This document shows, in pieces, positions 32,768-43,073 of a stretch of DNA of 45,854 nucleotides. The number at the start of each line of letters is the position of its first letter. Positions within the stretch are counted from its first letter, which is position 1. Source of the stretch: an uncultured Clostridia bacterium (lineage in GTDB: Bacteria; Bacillota; Clostridia; Oscillospirales; Acutalibacteraceae); contig CAMHOE010000018.1 in NCBI GenBank assembly GCA_946186665.1, forward strand, positions 1 through 45,854, written 5' to 3'. A program made the translations under genes and the position numbers. Under the pieces are notes generated by a model. That model made no database searches. It worked only from the letters and a program-made list of their open reading frames with translations, and had not been told where the DNA came from.

Positions 32768-34018
32768 TTGAAGTATAAATATGTGGCAATGAACGCCAGG
32801 AACCAGAAAAAGGAAGGTGCTATTGAAGCAGAGACCCAGAATGATGCAGTAGCACAGCTTCGTCAGAAAGGTCTTGTCGTTCAGGATATAAGCGCACTTG
32901 GTAGCGACAGTGATGAACCTACCAGTATATGGCAGATGGATCTTGGCGGAGATATCCACACTAAAAAGATCCAGGCTAAAAAGCTTCTTATGATACTGAG
33001 CCAGCTCGGTATGATGATGAAAGCAGGTATTAACCTCTCGCTGACAATGGAAATTATGATCCAGTCTGAAAAGGATGTCAGCATGAAAAAGATCCTGAAA
33101 GAGATCAATGAAAGCCTCTATACAGGTTTTACTCTTTCTCAGGCTATGAGAAACTTCGCAGGCTTCCCACCGATATATATCAGTATCATAGAAGCCGGTG
33201 AGGCAAACGGTCGTCTTGATGAGGCGTTTGAACAGTGTGCTCAGATATGTAAGAAGGATATCGCTCTCTCCGGTAAGATCAGAAGCGCATTGATGTATCC
33301 TCTCTTCCTTATTGTGCTCGTTATTGCCGTTGTTATCATCCTCTGCGTGTTCGTTCTTCCGACATTCGCAGGTGTGTACGACTCCTTCGGCGGCGACCTG
33401 CCGGGACTGACAGTCGCTATGATGGGCTTGTCAGACTTCCTTATCGGATACTGGTGGCTGCTTATTATCGTTACGGTCGGTGTTGTTGTAGGTCTGAGAA
33501 CACTGAAAAAGACAAATGCAGATTTCCAGATGTGGTGGGCAGAAATGCAGCTCAAGATACCGCTCGTTGGTCCTATCATCCGTCAGAACTCACTTGCTCG
33601 TTTCTGCCGATTGATGTCAACGCTTACGGATTCAGGTATCCCGATCCATAAGGCAATGGCTCTTTCAAGAGATGCTGTACCGAACAAGTATGTTCAGGAA
33701 AAAGTACAGGCTGTACTTGATGATGTACAGATCGGTGTATCCATCAATGCGGCTATGGCTAAGCATCCGGTATTTGACCCGATCCTCGTTTCCATGATCC
33801 GTGTCGGTGAGGAATCCGGTATGCTTGGTGACTCACTTCACAAGATGGCTGACCTCTTCGAAGATCAGGCAGATGAGTCCACAACAAAGCTCACAGACAT
33901 GATGACACCTATCATGACGGTTGTTATCGGTGTAGTTGTTGGTACACTCGTTGTTGCAATGATCCTCCCGATGTTCGGTATGTACGGTCTGGTATCAGAC
34001 GCATCAAGCACATCATGA
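32768..34018 (+). CDS. pilC: Pilus platform protein PilC (416 aa)
   Basis: Inner-membrane platform of the T2SSF family on which pilins are assembled. It begins KYKYVAMNARNQKKEGAIEA as family members do, with two T2SSF repeats (about residues 78-200 and 283-403) and membrane helices at about 178-200, 222-245 and 380-403. Conserved segments are LMMMLSQLGMMMKAGINL-like in repeat 1 and FCRLMSTLTDSGIPIHKAM in repeat 2. The start is TTG (32768) preceded by AAGGGAG, 14 bases after pilT. Confidence 0.95.
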   Translation: MKYKYVAMNARNQKKEGAIEAETQNDAVAQLRQKGLVVQDISALGSDSDEPTSIWQMDLGGDIHTKKIQAKKLLMILSQLGMMMKAGINLSLTMEIMIQSEKDVSMKKILKEINESLYTGFTLSQAMRNFAGFPPIYISIIEAGEANGRLDEAFEQCAQICKKDIALSGKIRSALMYPLFLIVLVIAVVIILCVFVLPTFAGVYDSFGGDLPGLTVAMMGLSDFLIGYWWLLIIVTVGVVVGLRTLKKTNADFQMWWAEMQLKIPLVGPIIRQNSLARFCRLMSTLTDSGIPIHKAMALSRDAVPNKYVQEKVQAVLDDVQIGVSINAAMAKHPVFDPILVSMIRVGEESGMLGDSLHKMADLFEDQADESTTKLTDMMTPIMTVVIGVVVGTLVVAMILPMFGMYGLVSDASSTS

Positions 34019-34102
34019 TCAGCATAATGCTCTGTGCTTTTGTACGTTTTCATCTGAGAAAATATCATATCGCCCCAGAATATCAGGGCTGATATCAACA
34101 AG

Positions 34103-34139
34103 GCGCATCGCTCTTTTTGGGCGGTGCGCTTTCTTTTTT
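34103..34139 (+). terminator. Terminator of the pilus assembly operon
   Basis: An 11-bp stem, GCGCATCGCTC (34103-34113) and GGGCGGTGCGC (34119-34129), with two G-U pairs followed by TTTCTTTTTT. It separates the assembly genes from the minor pilin unit. Confidence 0.8.
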
Positions 34140-34293
34140 ACTGTGTGTTTTTCTTATGTATATGTATAGTTTATTCTTGATGTCAGAATAATTGAAAATA
34201 TTATTATTCTATGAACAACTGTTACTAAAAAGAGTATAAAAAATGAACAATTTTTTAATTTTAAATTCGTAAAAATTTATTATAAAAAAACAC

Positions 34294-34321
34294 TTGAATA
34301 GTTTTCTGTTTATAGTATAAT
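34294..34321 (+). promoter_or_regulatory. Promoter of the minor pilin/adhesin unit
   Basis: -35 TTGAAT (34294-34299), 16-bp spacer, -10 TATAAT (34316-34321). The upstream intergenic DNA holds ATGAACAA at 34211-34218 and 34242-34249. Confidence 0.6.
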
Positions 34322-34395
34322 GTAAATATACAACTATAAGTGGCGGAATGTGTATTTGCGGACTTGTACATTCTATTAAAAAGGAGGAGTTGTGA

Positions 34396-34944
34396 ATGAA
34401 GAAACGATTACGGCACAACAAAGTAAGGCTAAGGTCCAAAAAGGGTATGTCTCTTGTGGAGCTGCTGGTGGCAGTAACTATTATTGTACTGGTATTCGGC
34501 GGAACTGTCGGTGCAATGGCTAACGGTTATTCCAGCACTTTGTATAACGCACAAAAGACTATCGACGCTGCGGAAGGTGTTTCACTCAATGATATTATCT
34601 TTGAGGGAATAGAGAACCAGTACTTTGAAAGCGCGGATGAATGCAACAAGTATTTCTTTGGTACAGGCGGAACCAAAAACCCGAATACAGATCCTACAAA
34701 CTCTATCCATGAGGCGGCAAAGTCAGTAGACAGCGGTGTGAGGTATGTTACCTCAGCTGATTTTCCGAGCACTGACAGTTCTATTGTATTGCAGTACACT
34801 ATAGTAACGGACTCACGCAGTAATGTGAGTACAGGACTTGGCTCAAAGGAAGTAAGCGGAGTAACAATAAAAACAGCCGTAAGGACTGTAGAAGGAATCG
34901 TTACTAATACATCTTTTGTTCCGTATGGCCTTGATGAGGAATGA
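34396..34944 (+). CDS. Minor prepilin (182 aa)
   Basis: Basic leader ending KKG, then MSLVELLVAVTIIVLVFGG with Glu5: a class III pseudopilin. The head (residues about 45-182) is Asn/Ser/Thr-rich with FFGTGGTKNPNTDPTN. GGAGG precedes the ATG. It is first in a three-gene unit of prepilin-like proteins, the usual order for a tip-priming complex (compare GspI/J/K and PilV/W/X). Confidence 0.85.
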   Translation: MKKRLRHNKVRLRSKKGMSLVELLVAVTIIVLVFGGTVGAMANGYSSTLYNAQKTIDAAEGVSLNDIIFEGIENQYFESADECNKYFFGTGGTKNPNTDPTNSIHEAAKSVDSGVRYVTSADFPSTDSSIVLQYTIVTDSRSNVSTGLGSKEVSGVTIKTAVRTVEGIVTNTSFVPYGLDEE

Positions 34945-34948
34945 TTGG

Positions 34949-35581
34949 ATGGTGAATGAAATGAAAAAGATCAGATCGCGTAAGGGCTTTACGCTTGTAG
35001 AGCTTATAGTTACAGTAGCAATTCTCAGTATTACTTCAAGTCTGTTGGTTGCGATCGTTGCCAATTCAATCAATAACTACTCCAAGGCATCTATAACTGC
35101 GACTGAGCAGGATGTTGCTTCACAGATAGAGTCAGATATCCTGTTCTTTGCTGTGAGAGCAAACGGCGCTGAAGGAGTGGATACCGCTACTCCGGGCGTT
35201 TCAGTACCGGCAGCTGATGAGAGTGCCTATTATGTGTACATTGAAGACGGCAAAGTCAAAACAATATTCAGTGATGTAGAGGTAGTCGGTGAGTCTGCTA
35301 TAGTAACTGACTATGTGTACGATGGAGTGGAAAAGATCACATTCCAGCTGAAAAAGCAAAAGACAGCAAAGGATGACACATCGTCCAAAAAAAGATACGG
35401 ATTTCTTGAATATGAGATAGTAATGAAGCACGGCTATACTATTAAAGGCTCTGTGGTAATGGGTAACATTCCGGCAGATGCTACGATGGATGTTATTGAC
35501 ACGGACTCGTTCGTTGATTCGAACTATCCGGTAGTTCTTGAAACGAGCGCATCAGGTAAAGGTCTGAAGTTTACCAGATGA
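34949..35581 (+). CDS. Minor prepilin (210 aa)
   Basis: Leader MVNEMKKIRSRKG, then FTLVELIVTVAILSITSSLL with Glu5. The head of ~160 residues is rich in beta-prone sequence (YYVYIEDGKVKTIFSD, YGFLEYEIVMKHGYTIKG) and resembles PilW/GspJ-like proteins in size. GAGGA (34936-34940) favours ATG 34949; ATG 34961 would give a shorter leader (MKKIRSRKG) and is nearly as good. It begins four bases after the previous stop. Confidence 0.82.
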   Translation: MVNEMKKIRSRKGFTLVELIVTVAILSITSSLLVAIVANSINNYSKASITATEQDVASQIESDILFFAVRANGAEGVDTATPGVSVPAADESAYYVYIEDGKVKTIFSDVEVVGESAIVTDYVYDGVEKITFQLKKQKTAKDDTSSKKRYGFLEYEIVMKHGYTIKGSVVMGNIPADATMDVIDTDSFVDSNYPVVLETSASGKGLKFTR

Positions 35582-35610
35582 TCAATTATTAGTGGAAAGG
35601 AGTTGCTGAT

Positions 35611-38600
35611 ATGCAAAGATTGAAAAGCAAAAACAGTAAAAAAGGTTTTTCGCTTGCTGTTGCAATGGGTGTGGGTATCTTTCTGATACTTATTGCGTCA
35701 TCGCTTATGTTTATAGCGATGAACAGTGTATCCAACACAAGCACTAACCTGAATTATCGTCAGGCGTATCTGAATGTAAAAAGTGCTCTGGATTATGCTA
35801 CATCGTATTATTCAAATAATGTTGATGACTATTCCGATATAGGCACAGAGTATATGACGATGAATGATAAAGCCGGCGGTTCGACAGCTAACGGCGCTAC
35901 GATATCTACAGATGAGACTAAGCTCAATGAAGCTATGACCTACGTAATAGCAGAGTATATCGAAGCCAACGATTCAGAACCGGCTGCGCTGAGTCTTTCC
36001 GGATATGCAAAATACAGCGATTCATTCGGAAACAAAACTAGCAGCGTCAAGCTGAAGGTCGTATACACTATAGGTTCGATAGGTCCTAACAGACTTACAA
36101 CAATGGTCGTTGACCGTGAGTTCAAAAGCGGGGGCGGCGGTGAAGAAACTATCACACTGAATGTTAAGCAGCCTGAAGACATGGGCTTCCAGATGAGTTA
36201 CTACGTCTGGACATACAGCGATACCGCAAACGCTTACAGCGGTCACACCTCAGGTGAAGACAGCTATTCATATAATCCTGAGGTAGGCAGACTTAATGAA
36301 TCAACACTTGAAGATAATATCGTTTATCCTAACGGTAAGTGGAATACAAGAGATGACGATACCAGAGGTCCGCAGGCTATCATGGCTGATGCCGGCGATG
36401 GCTGGTACACCGGTAACTATGTTATCAAGAGCGGACGTGTTCCGTGGTTCAATATAATCTTCGCACAGAAGGGTTCTATACTCGGTCGTGATTGTTCAAA
36501 TATATACAACTCACAGACAAACGAGATGTTCCACCTCTGGTACCTCAACCCGAACGACAAGAATATTTATTTCGAGTTCCTTGACAAGCATTATCTTGCA
36601 GAAGGTCACTGGACACACTACTACACCGGCAAGAGATGGAACGGCTATGAAGGACTTGAAGATACTATTCTCGTTTATGTAAAGAATATCAAGACAACTG
36701 TACATTTCAGAATACAGGATGTTGACAGCACAAGCATCGCTCCTACAATAAGCGCTCCTTATCTTACTGTTACAGGTGCTTCAAATTTCTCATCTGAGAG
36801 CTACACAGCCGGCGGAGCTACCGTGACAGGTACAAGCATGACATATGAAGGCTGCGGCTGGTGGTCTGCTGTTGTTGACGCAGGCGGCTCGATGAGTGTT
36901 GGAGTATCGGCAAACGGATCATCATATTCAGCAGCCGGTATTTCACCTAACTCCAACAATGAGGTATGGCTTGTTGCAAAGCCCGGAAGCAGCAACATGA
37001 ATGTACATCAGTCAGAGCAGAATTCACTTATTGATCTTGGCGTGGATCTGAACTCTTATGTAACTGTACACGCAAAGGTTGCTGATTACACAAAGAAGGC
37101 TGCACCCGTCCTTTCATATAAGGATGAGAGCCTTAACTCCTCAACAGAGAGAATTAACCTCCTTAAAACAGTTATCAACGCAAAGCAGATAGAAAAGACA
37201 AACTATACTTCTGAAAGCTATGCAGTTCTTGAAGCTGCTATGCAGGCAGCGCTCAGGGATCTTGCTGATGATGATTTCATCAGAAATCAGGTAACAGATC
37301 CTGATACGATATCTGAAAAGATAAAGAAAGCAGACGAGGCGTACAGAGCGCATATCGATGCTATTAATACAGCAATAGCAAATCTTGTTCCCGGAACAGC
37401 TACACCGGCTGAGATCGATGCTCTTCAGAGACTTGTAAATGACGGTGACACAGCAGTAGCTGAGCAGGAAGCAAGCAGTAAGTACGATTATGAAGCATAC
37501 ATAAAGTTCACAAAGGACGACGGTCCCTATAAGACAGCAAAGGCTGCTCTTGCAGATACCAGCTCACTTGTATCCACAAGAGCTCAGGAACTTACAAGAG
37601 ATCTTAACGATGCGCTCACAGAGCTTTATGCCGGCATACTTATGAAGGATATTCTTAAGGGCAACATCGACAAAGCAAGAGATCTTGTTGACAGCGAAAG
37701 CTATGAAGCAAGCTACAGAGATATCCTCAGACTTGAGCTTGATGAGACAGACCCTGAAAGTGCGATAAGCGTTTATAACGGCACAGATGTTTCTCAGGCA
37801 GTTATCGATGCAGCAAATGACAGACTGGAAGCAAAGATCACTAATGTCATTAATCACCCCTATAGCGCAGGCGGCGATACTACGAACCTTGAAACAGCTA
37901 TGTCAACAGCAAGCAATGCGCTTGATTCGGCTGTGAAGGATCCGATGGACGGTCACGAGCTGTCAAGTGTTGAAAAGAAGAACTATACAGATGATACATA
38001 TAATGCTCTTAAGTCAAAGTATGACGAAATAGCAGCAATGGATCTTTCTACAAAGTCTCAGTCTCAGATCGACGCTCTTACAGAAGAGTTGTATGAGAAG
38101 ATTTACGCATTCAATGTGATTAAGCCTATTGGTACTAACAGTGAGCTTAGTTACAACAAGAAGATCAAGGTGTTCGTATATCCTGATGGATTTGAAGGTG
38201 ACTTTGAGCTTTCTCAGTATATAGGCGGCGCAGAGTCTACGACTCTTGCATCTTCTGCACTTACTGATGATGGTCTCAACGGCTACAAGTATATCGAGAT
38301 CGACAAGGGCGTATTTGATGGTATCGTTATCAATGCGTTTAACACATCAGGTCTGGAAAAGACTTCCGGCCTTGTTGATATCACAAGTGTATCCGGAAAC
38401 AACCTTGTATTCGTAATAGATGCTGAAGGCAATATCAGACAGACAACATTTACAACAATCTACGGCGGATTTACAGGCGGCGGCAATACATTCGGTCAGC
38501 CTCTGTCTGAGGATGGTTCTCCTGACGGAAAGCTTGTTTACGCTGTATATGAAAACTACTATTATGTTCTCAGATTCCTTACTGATGAAACAAAGAAAAT

Positions 38601-41600
38601 CATCGTTAACAGCAAGGTAACACTGGTAGGCGGTGAGGAGAGAGTATATGCTTACGATTTCGGTAAGCTTCCGGCAGGTGACTATGTTGCTCAGATATCC
38701 TCCGATATTGAAACAGCAGAGATCGTCAATGCTGATAACATTTACCCGAAATATACTGAAGCACCATCTCCCACAGAGCCTGTAACACCGGCAGCTTATA
38801 CTTCAGGTGATTACGAGATCGACCTCCTTGCTGATACAGATGCAAGCTACATTTATTTCACCGACTCAAGATGGGACAGCATATACTGGGGCGACAATAC
38901 ATATGCTTACTTCTTCGATGACAGTGAGAACACAGTAGGTCCTGCATGGCCTGGTATGGCGATGACAAAAGCAAAGGCTGACAGCTCCGGCAACATGAGA
39001 TATAAGATCAAACCTCCGGCAGGCGCAACTAAGGTCATCTTCAATAACAACAATATCAGCCAGCAGTCTGCAACAAAGACATTTAAGCTCGGATGTGGTT
39101 ACTCTAAGGGTACATATCAGGGCGAACTGAACCACAAGAAAACATTTGAAGTAAATGAATATACAGTTGCAACAAACGGTGGAGAAATCGAAGGCACTGT
39201 ATATGAAAGCGAGTACATTCATATCACAAACAACATGGGTTGGGATAACCTCCACATCTGGTTCATAGATGCTGAGGGTCACGACTCAGGTGCCGGCGCA
39301 CCGGGCTTCTACCTCGAGTATGAAGGACAGAATGCAGAGGGTAAGGATGTATATAAGATCCAGCCTCCTGTAGGCGCAGTCAAGTTCATAGTCGGCGATG
39401 GTACAGGTGCAGACGGCGGCGATAAGACAATGAGCGATGCTACAGTTTATCTTGGTGAGACATACTACACCAATGACAACATAACATGGCTCAGAGCAAG
39501 CGAGGTAGTTACACCTCCGGATGTTCCGGATGTACCGGATGTTCCCGATATTCCCGGCGGCGGCGGAACAACAATATATCCCGACGACGGCTCAAGCCCG
39601 GCTGGCGGTGCAACAGACGTTGATGCTTCTAATATAAGCATGGCCTATGTCGGCGGCAGCAAAGTAAGAGTTCAGAACAGAGGTTACTACGAAATCTATG
39701 GCGTAGGTGCAAAGACAAATGACTACGGTTACCCGATGAATGACGGCACCTATATGTACGGCGGTGACCGTATCAACATGAATTCCGGCGGACGTCAGGG
39801 TGCAGCTAAGCTTACACCTTATTATGACTGGTATGAATTCAAGCTCCCTGTTTCTAAGGAAGGTTATTATAACTTCCAGCTTAAGGGCATGAACAAGGAT
39901 AATGAAGGCGTAAGCAACGTTGAGGTCAAGAAGGCTTATGGTGATGTCTGGGTAGAGCAGGTAAACAATAATATCAACACAGGATATTATCGTAACTTCA
40001 ACCTTCTTACTTTCGATCCGGAAGCAACACAGACTTCAAAGACCCTTACTGTTTACTTCAGACAGACAGACGGTTGGTCAAATGTCAAGCTTGCAGCATA
40101 TGGTGCTGAAAACGCAGGTACAATGGAACCGACCGGAAGACTTACAAGAGGTTCCAACAGCAATATTATCTACTTCGATAATATTTCAAAGAACACACCT
40201 TTCCTTACTTTCTCCGCAGATTATACTTATGTAACTGCTGATGGCACAACAGTAACAGAATCAAAGAACTTTAAAACAAGCTTACAGGGCGGCGACTACA
40301 TACTGTTTGATCCTAACGCAAGTGAGGGTTACGGACAGTGGGTAAGCTTCGTATCCGATCAGGAAATGCTGAAGCGTGCAGCTAAGAACCTGATGAGCAT
40401 GTACTACGGCAGAGTTATAATTTCCAAGTATACTGATGATGGTGAAGTTGAGAGCTATGGAGACAATACGTATCGCTTCTCAGAGAGACTGAAGAATATG
40501 TTCCTTGATTACGCTTCATCAACAACAAGTAACGGTGTTACATACTATCAGCTCAAGGATGTTAAGTCTGCATTCCCGGATGAAGCAGACGCGTTTGCAA
40601 GAGCAAGTTATATCAATGCAACACTTGTAAAGTATACTGAATTGTTTGATACTATGAGCATGGCAAGAATGTATGTTGCTGCACCTCTTAAGGATTCAGA
40701 CCTGAGCGCATATCATCTTACCAATCTTATTCATGGCGATGGCGGCGGTTTCTATCCTGAGTATCTCTCAAGAACAAATGAGTTCAGAAGATATTCAGAG
40801 GCTACTTCAAAAGCAGTCAAGAAGCGTCTTGCACAGGCTGAGCAGGTTTACCTGTCAGATTCAGGTTCTGCGTCAGATACCGATGGTCATGTATTTACAA
40901 TTGACAGTGCGAAGAGAGCACTTGAAAGAGCTATGAATGGTCTTGAGGTTGAGAGTGAAGGCTCGATTGGTATTTGTCTCTATGACGCACAGAAGAAAGT
41001 AGCTAATGGTTCCAAGTTCAAGCTCAGATACAAAGAAAGTGCGACAGCAGCTGGCTATACAGAAGTACAAGTAACTGAGTATAACCGTGAGAGATATCCG
41101 ATATACTTCGTTAAGACAAGCGATACAATGAAGAGTATCTATGACGTACAGTTCATTGAAATTCCTCTGGTAGGCGCTCATGCCGGCGAAGAAGTTCTTC
41201 TTGGTTCTCCGAGAAGAGTAATGACTGAAGATGATCAGTGGGTTTATGTAGACATCTCTACAGGTACTCCTTACTGGTCCCCGAACAGCTCCTCTGACTA
41301 CAGAGAAATCACAACAGATTTGTTTGTTGAAGAGGATGATGAAGAGCCTGTTAAGTACACTATGAAGAAGTGGAAAAAGTCTGACGGTACTGAGAGTGAT
41401 GATTATCAGCCGATGACATTGCTTTTCGTATACGATACAACTATTGAGTGTTCTGTAGGTAACTATGTCATAAAGGCAGGCGCTTACTACTTCACTAATT
41501 CTGATACTGAGGAAGTTGGCTCTGTTATTTCCGGCGGTACGATCAATCTCTTCAGTTCCGAAGCAAGAAGCTACTTTACTGACCCTGAAAACTATGGCGA

Positions 41601-42180
41601 ATATGTCGAAAACGCTGTAACAGGTGATTCACTTGGTTGGAATGACAGCGGAGACTTCAGAACAGGTACTAATACCTCAGCGGGACGTAATGTAAACTTT
41701 GAGATGAACAGCGGTTCACTTACAAAGTATGCTCCTTACTATTCTTATTCTTCAACAGACGGTCTGTATTTCAGATGGAGTTCTGCTGAGCCTCTTTACG
41801 CAACAACTACTGTTAAGCTCTATGCTGATGAGTACAGGTTTGCTTTCTCTGGTACTCTTGACGGTACTAAGGATAATACAAGAGGCACACACTTCTATCT
41901 CTTTAGTAATGATTCTGCTGCTGATGAAATGATAGTAGACTTCTTTACGGACGTTCCTGTCAAGTATTATGACTCTATGGGTAAGAAACATGAGTTTGTA
42001 ATCTATGAAGGTAAGTACAAGATTGAGAAGGAAGACCCGGCACAAGACTTTATTGCTGACTTCTACAATGAAACTTACTGGAAGAGTTATGAGCATGTAA
42101 CATACATCGGCAGAGGCGGAAGTTCCTTCAGCACTGACGGTGCAACCACAGGTTCCCTTACACATGGTGCATATGGCTGA
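35611..42180 (+). CDS. Giant prepilin-like tip adhesin with starch-binding-type modules (2189 aa)
   Basis: The N-terminus is a PilX/GspK-like prepilin: KKG then FSLAVAMGVGIFLILIASSL, with Val rather than Glu at position 5, as in tip pseudopilins. Behind it is an exceptional exported region of over 2100 residues. Visible parts are FIVAR-like helical repeats (about 513-590 and 786-820), two modules resembling CBM26 (about 1078-1165 with YFTDSRWDS, WPGMAMTK, KVIFNNNN; about 1200-1295 with NNMGWDNLHIWF), a Pro-Asp linker (about 1300-1312) and a long, unassigned beta-rich C-terminal half. Earlier segments (about 200-440) have similar Trp/Gly-rich patterns. AAAGGAG precedes the ATG. I infer a pilus-tip adhesin for starch-like glucans. 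Confidence 0.82.
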   Translation: MQRLKSKNSKKGFSLAVAMGVGIFLILIASSLMFIAMNSVSNTSTNLNYRQAYLNVKSALDYATSYYSNNVDDYSDIGTEYMTMNDKAGGSTANGATISTDETKLNEAMTYVIAEYIEANDSEPAALSLSGYAKYSDSFGNKTSSVKLKVVYTIGSIGPNRLTTMVVDREFKSGGGGEETITLNVKQPEDMGFQMSYYVWTYSDTANAYSGHTSGEDSYSYNPEVGRLNESTLEDNIVYPNGKWNTRDDDTRGPQAIMADAGDGWYTGNYVIKSGRVPWFNIIFAQKGSILGRDCSNIYNSQTNEMFHLWYLNPNDKNIYFEFLDKHYLAEGHWTHYYTGKRWNGYEGLEDTILVYVKNIKTTVHFRIQDVDSTSIAPTISAPYLTVTGASNFSSESYTAGGATVTGTSMTYEGCGWWSAVVDAGGSMSVGVSANGSSYSAAGISPNSNNEVWLVAKPGSSNMNVHQSEQNSLIDLGVDLNSYVTVHAKVADYTKKAAPVLSYKDESLNSSTERINLLKTVINAKQIEKTNYTSESYAVLEAAMQAALRDLADDDFIRNQVTDPDTISEKIKKADEAYRAHIDAINTAIANLVPGTATPAEIDALQRLVNDGDTAVAEQEASSKYDYEAYIKFTKDDGPYKTAKAALADTSSLVSTRAQELTRDLNDALTELYAGILMKDILKGNIDKARDLVDSESYEASYRDILRLELDETDPESAISVYNGTDVSQAVIDAANDRLEAKITNVINHPYSAGGDTTNLETAMSTASNALDSAVKDPMDGHELSSVEKKNYTDDTYNALKSKYDEIAAMDLSTKSQSQIDALTEELYEKIYAFNVIKPIGTNSELSYNKKIKVFVYPDGFEGDFELSQYIGGAESTTLASSALTDDGLNGYKYIEIDKGVFDGIVINAFNTSGLEKTSGLVDITSVSGNNLVFVIDAEGNIRQTTFTTIYGGFTGGGNTFGQPLSEDGSPDGKLVYAVYENYYYVLRFLTDETKKIIVNSKVTLVGGEERVYAYDFGKLPAGDYVAQISSDIETAEIVNADNIYPKYTEAPSPTEPVTPAAYTSGDYEIDLLADTDASYIYFTDSRWDSIYWGDNTYAYFFDDSENTVGPAWPGMAMTKAKADSSGNMRYKIKPPAGATKVIFNNNNISQQSATKTFKLGCGYSKGTYQGELNHKKTFEVNEYTVATNGGEIEGTVYESEYIHITNNMGWDNLHIWFIDAEGHDSGAGAPGFYLEYEGQNAEGKDVYKIQPPVGAVKFIVGDGTGADGGDKTMSDATVYLGETYYTNDNITWLRASEVVTPPDVPDVPDVPDIPGGGGTTIYPDDGSSPAGGATDVDASNISMAYVGGSKVRVQNRGYYEIYGVGAKTNDYGYPMNDGTYMYGGDRINMNSGGRQGAAKLTPYYDWYEFKLPVSKEGYYNFQLKGMNKDNEGVSNVEVKKAYGDVWVEQVNNNINTGYYRNFNLLTFDPEATQTSKTLTVYFRQTDGWSNVKLAAYGAENAGTMEPTGRLTRGSNSNIIYFDNISKNTPFLTFSADYTYVTADGTTVTESKNFKTSLQGGDYILFDPNASEGYGQWVSFVSDQEMLKRAAKNLMSMYYGRVIISKYTDDGEVESYGDNTYRFSERLKNMFLDYASSTTSNGVTYYQLKDVKSAFPDEADAFARASYINATLVKYTELFDTMSMARMYVAAPLKDSDLSAYHLTNLIHGDGGGFYPEYLSRTNEFRRYSEATSKAVKKRLAQAEQVYLSDSGSASDTDGHVFTIDSAKRALERAMNGLEVESEGSIGICLYDAQKKVANGSKFKLRYKESATAAGYTEVQVTEYNRERYPIYFVKTSDTMKSIYDVQFIEIPLVGAHAGEEVLLGSPRRVMTEDDQWVYVDISTGTPYWSPNSSSDYREITTDLFVEEDDEEPVKYTMKKWKKSDGTESDDYQPMTLLFVYDTTIECSVGNYVIKAGAYYFTNSDTEEVGSVISGGTINLFSSEARSYFTDPENYGEYVENAVTGDSLGWNDSGDFRTGTNTSAGRNVNFEMNSGSLTKYAPYYSYSSTDGLYFRWSSAEPLYATTTVKLYADEYRFAFSGTLDGTKDNTRGTHFYLFSNDSAADEMIVDFFTDVPVKYYDSMGKKHEFVIYEGKYKIEKEDPAQDFIADFYNETYWKSYEHVTYIGRGGSSFSTDGATTGSLTHGAYG

Positions 42181-42204
42181 TACGATATTCCTTTAATAAA
42201 CAAG

Positions 42205-42233
42205 AAACCGACACATTTGTGTCGGTTTTTTGC
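42205..42233. terminator. Terminator between convergent genes
   Basis: AAACCGACACA (42205-42215) pairs with TGTGTCGGTTT (42218-42228), followed by a T6 run on the plus side. It closes the giant adhesin transcript and may serve both directions. Confidence 0.85.
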
Positions 42234-43073
42234 TTATGCTTGTATTATTTCATTTGATGAGCAGCCGCAGCCTGTTTTACGGTTTGAAGGAATGTTGGAC
42301 GGGAAGAACTCGTTTGTCGGGAAATCTATGCTGCTGAAAAGCTCACATGGGTCTTCTGAGCTGGATACACATTCCTTATGAGGGATACAGAAGTCGTATG
42401 CAGGTACAAGCATCTGCACGTTTCGTTCAAGCTGTACGATAGTAAATATGCCTAAGGATACAAGCACCTGCTTGTCGGAGTCTGCCGGAGAAAACTCTCC
42501 GCCGTAACGACGCATGATATTTTCCGGTATGCGCATTGGCGAAAGCTGGGGACCGCAGCGTCTGTCGATAAGCTTTGCAGAGAGAGGTATCGGTTCTGCC
42601 ACCTGAACTACAGCCTTTGGACAGTTGCGTGAGTGGTTTGTGGGTGCTTCTCCCATTTCGTCCGGACATTCGGATGTGAAAACCTTTACACTGCCGTCAC
42701 TTCCGAACAGGACTGCACGCTTAGAAAAAACAGACAGCCCCTTTACCGGCATCGGCAGGGAGTTCGGAGCCATGAAAACGTCAAGACTTATGTCAAAATA
42801 AAACGTCATATCAATGGCGTAAAAACCTTTGTTGAACGGCACAGGCTGTAACCCTATTGAAACACTGCATACATTGACGTCATTGAGCCGGACATTTGCG
42901 GCTTTGTCTATCATACACTGTCCGGGCTTTGTAAGTAACACCGGCAGGTCCTCCAGACAATCCTTATCAGAGCAGGAATCATAGATCCTTGAGGCATTTA
43001 TGCAGACAGCCTCCTTGACCTTATCGCTGGGGTAGCATGAGTCGCAGCCGCTGCAAATATCAGTATCTGACAT
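42234..43073 (-). CDS. Cys-rich conserved clostridial protein of unknown function (279 aa)
   Basis: Begins with CSGCDSCYPSDKVKEAVC and has Cys pairs throughout, including ECPDEMG, NCPKAVV, CIPHKEC and a final CGCSS (about 15 Cys in total). The central part (VNVCSVSIGLQPVPFNKGFY, KRAVLFGSDGSVKVF, LGIFTIVQLERNVQMLVPAY in pieces) looks like a conserved family I associate with Clostridia but cannot name. There is no signal peptide or membrane helix, so it is cytoplasmic; Cys clusters suggest metal binding. GGAGG precedes the ATG on the minus strand. TGAACA and TATTAT 17 bases apart may be its promoter. Confidence 0.82.
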   Translation of the reverse strand: MSDTDICSGCDSCYPSDKVKEAVCINASRIYDSCSDKDCLEDLPVLLTKPGQCMIDKAANVRLNDVNVCSVSIGLQPVPFNKGFYAIDMTFYFDISLDVFMAPNSLPMPVKGLSVFSKRAVLFGSDGSVKVFTSECPDEMGEAPTNHSRNCPKAVVQVAEPIPLSAKLIDRRCGPQLSPMRIPENIMRRYGGEFSPADSDKQVLVSLGIFTIVQLERNVQMLVPAYDFCIPHKECVSSSEDPCELFSSIDFPTNEFFPSNIPSNRKTGCGCSSNEIIQA

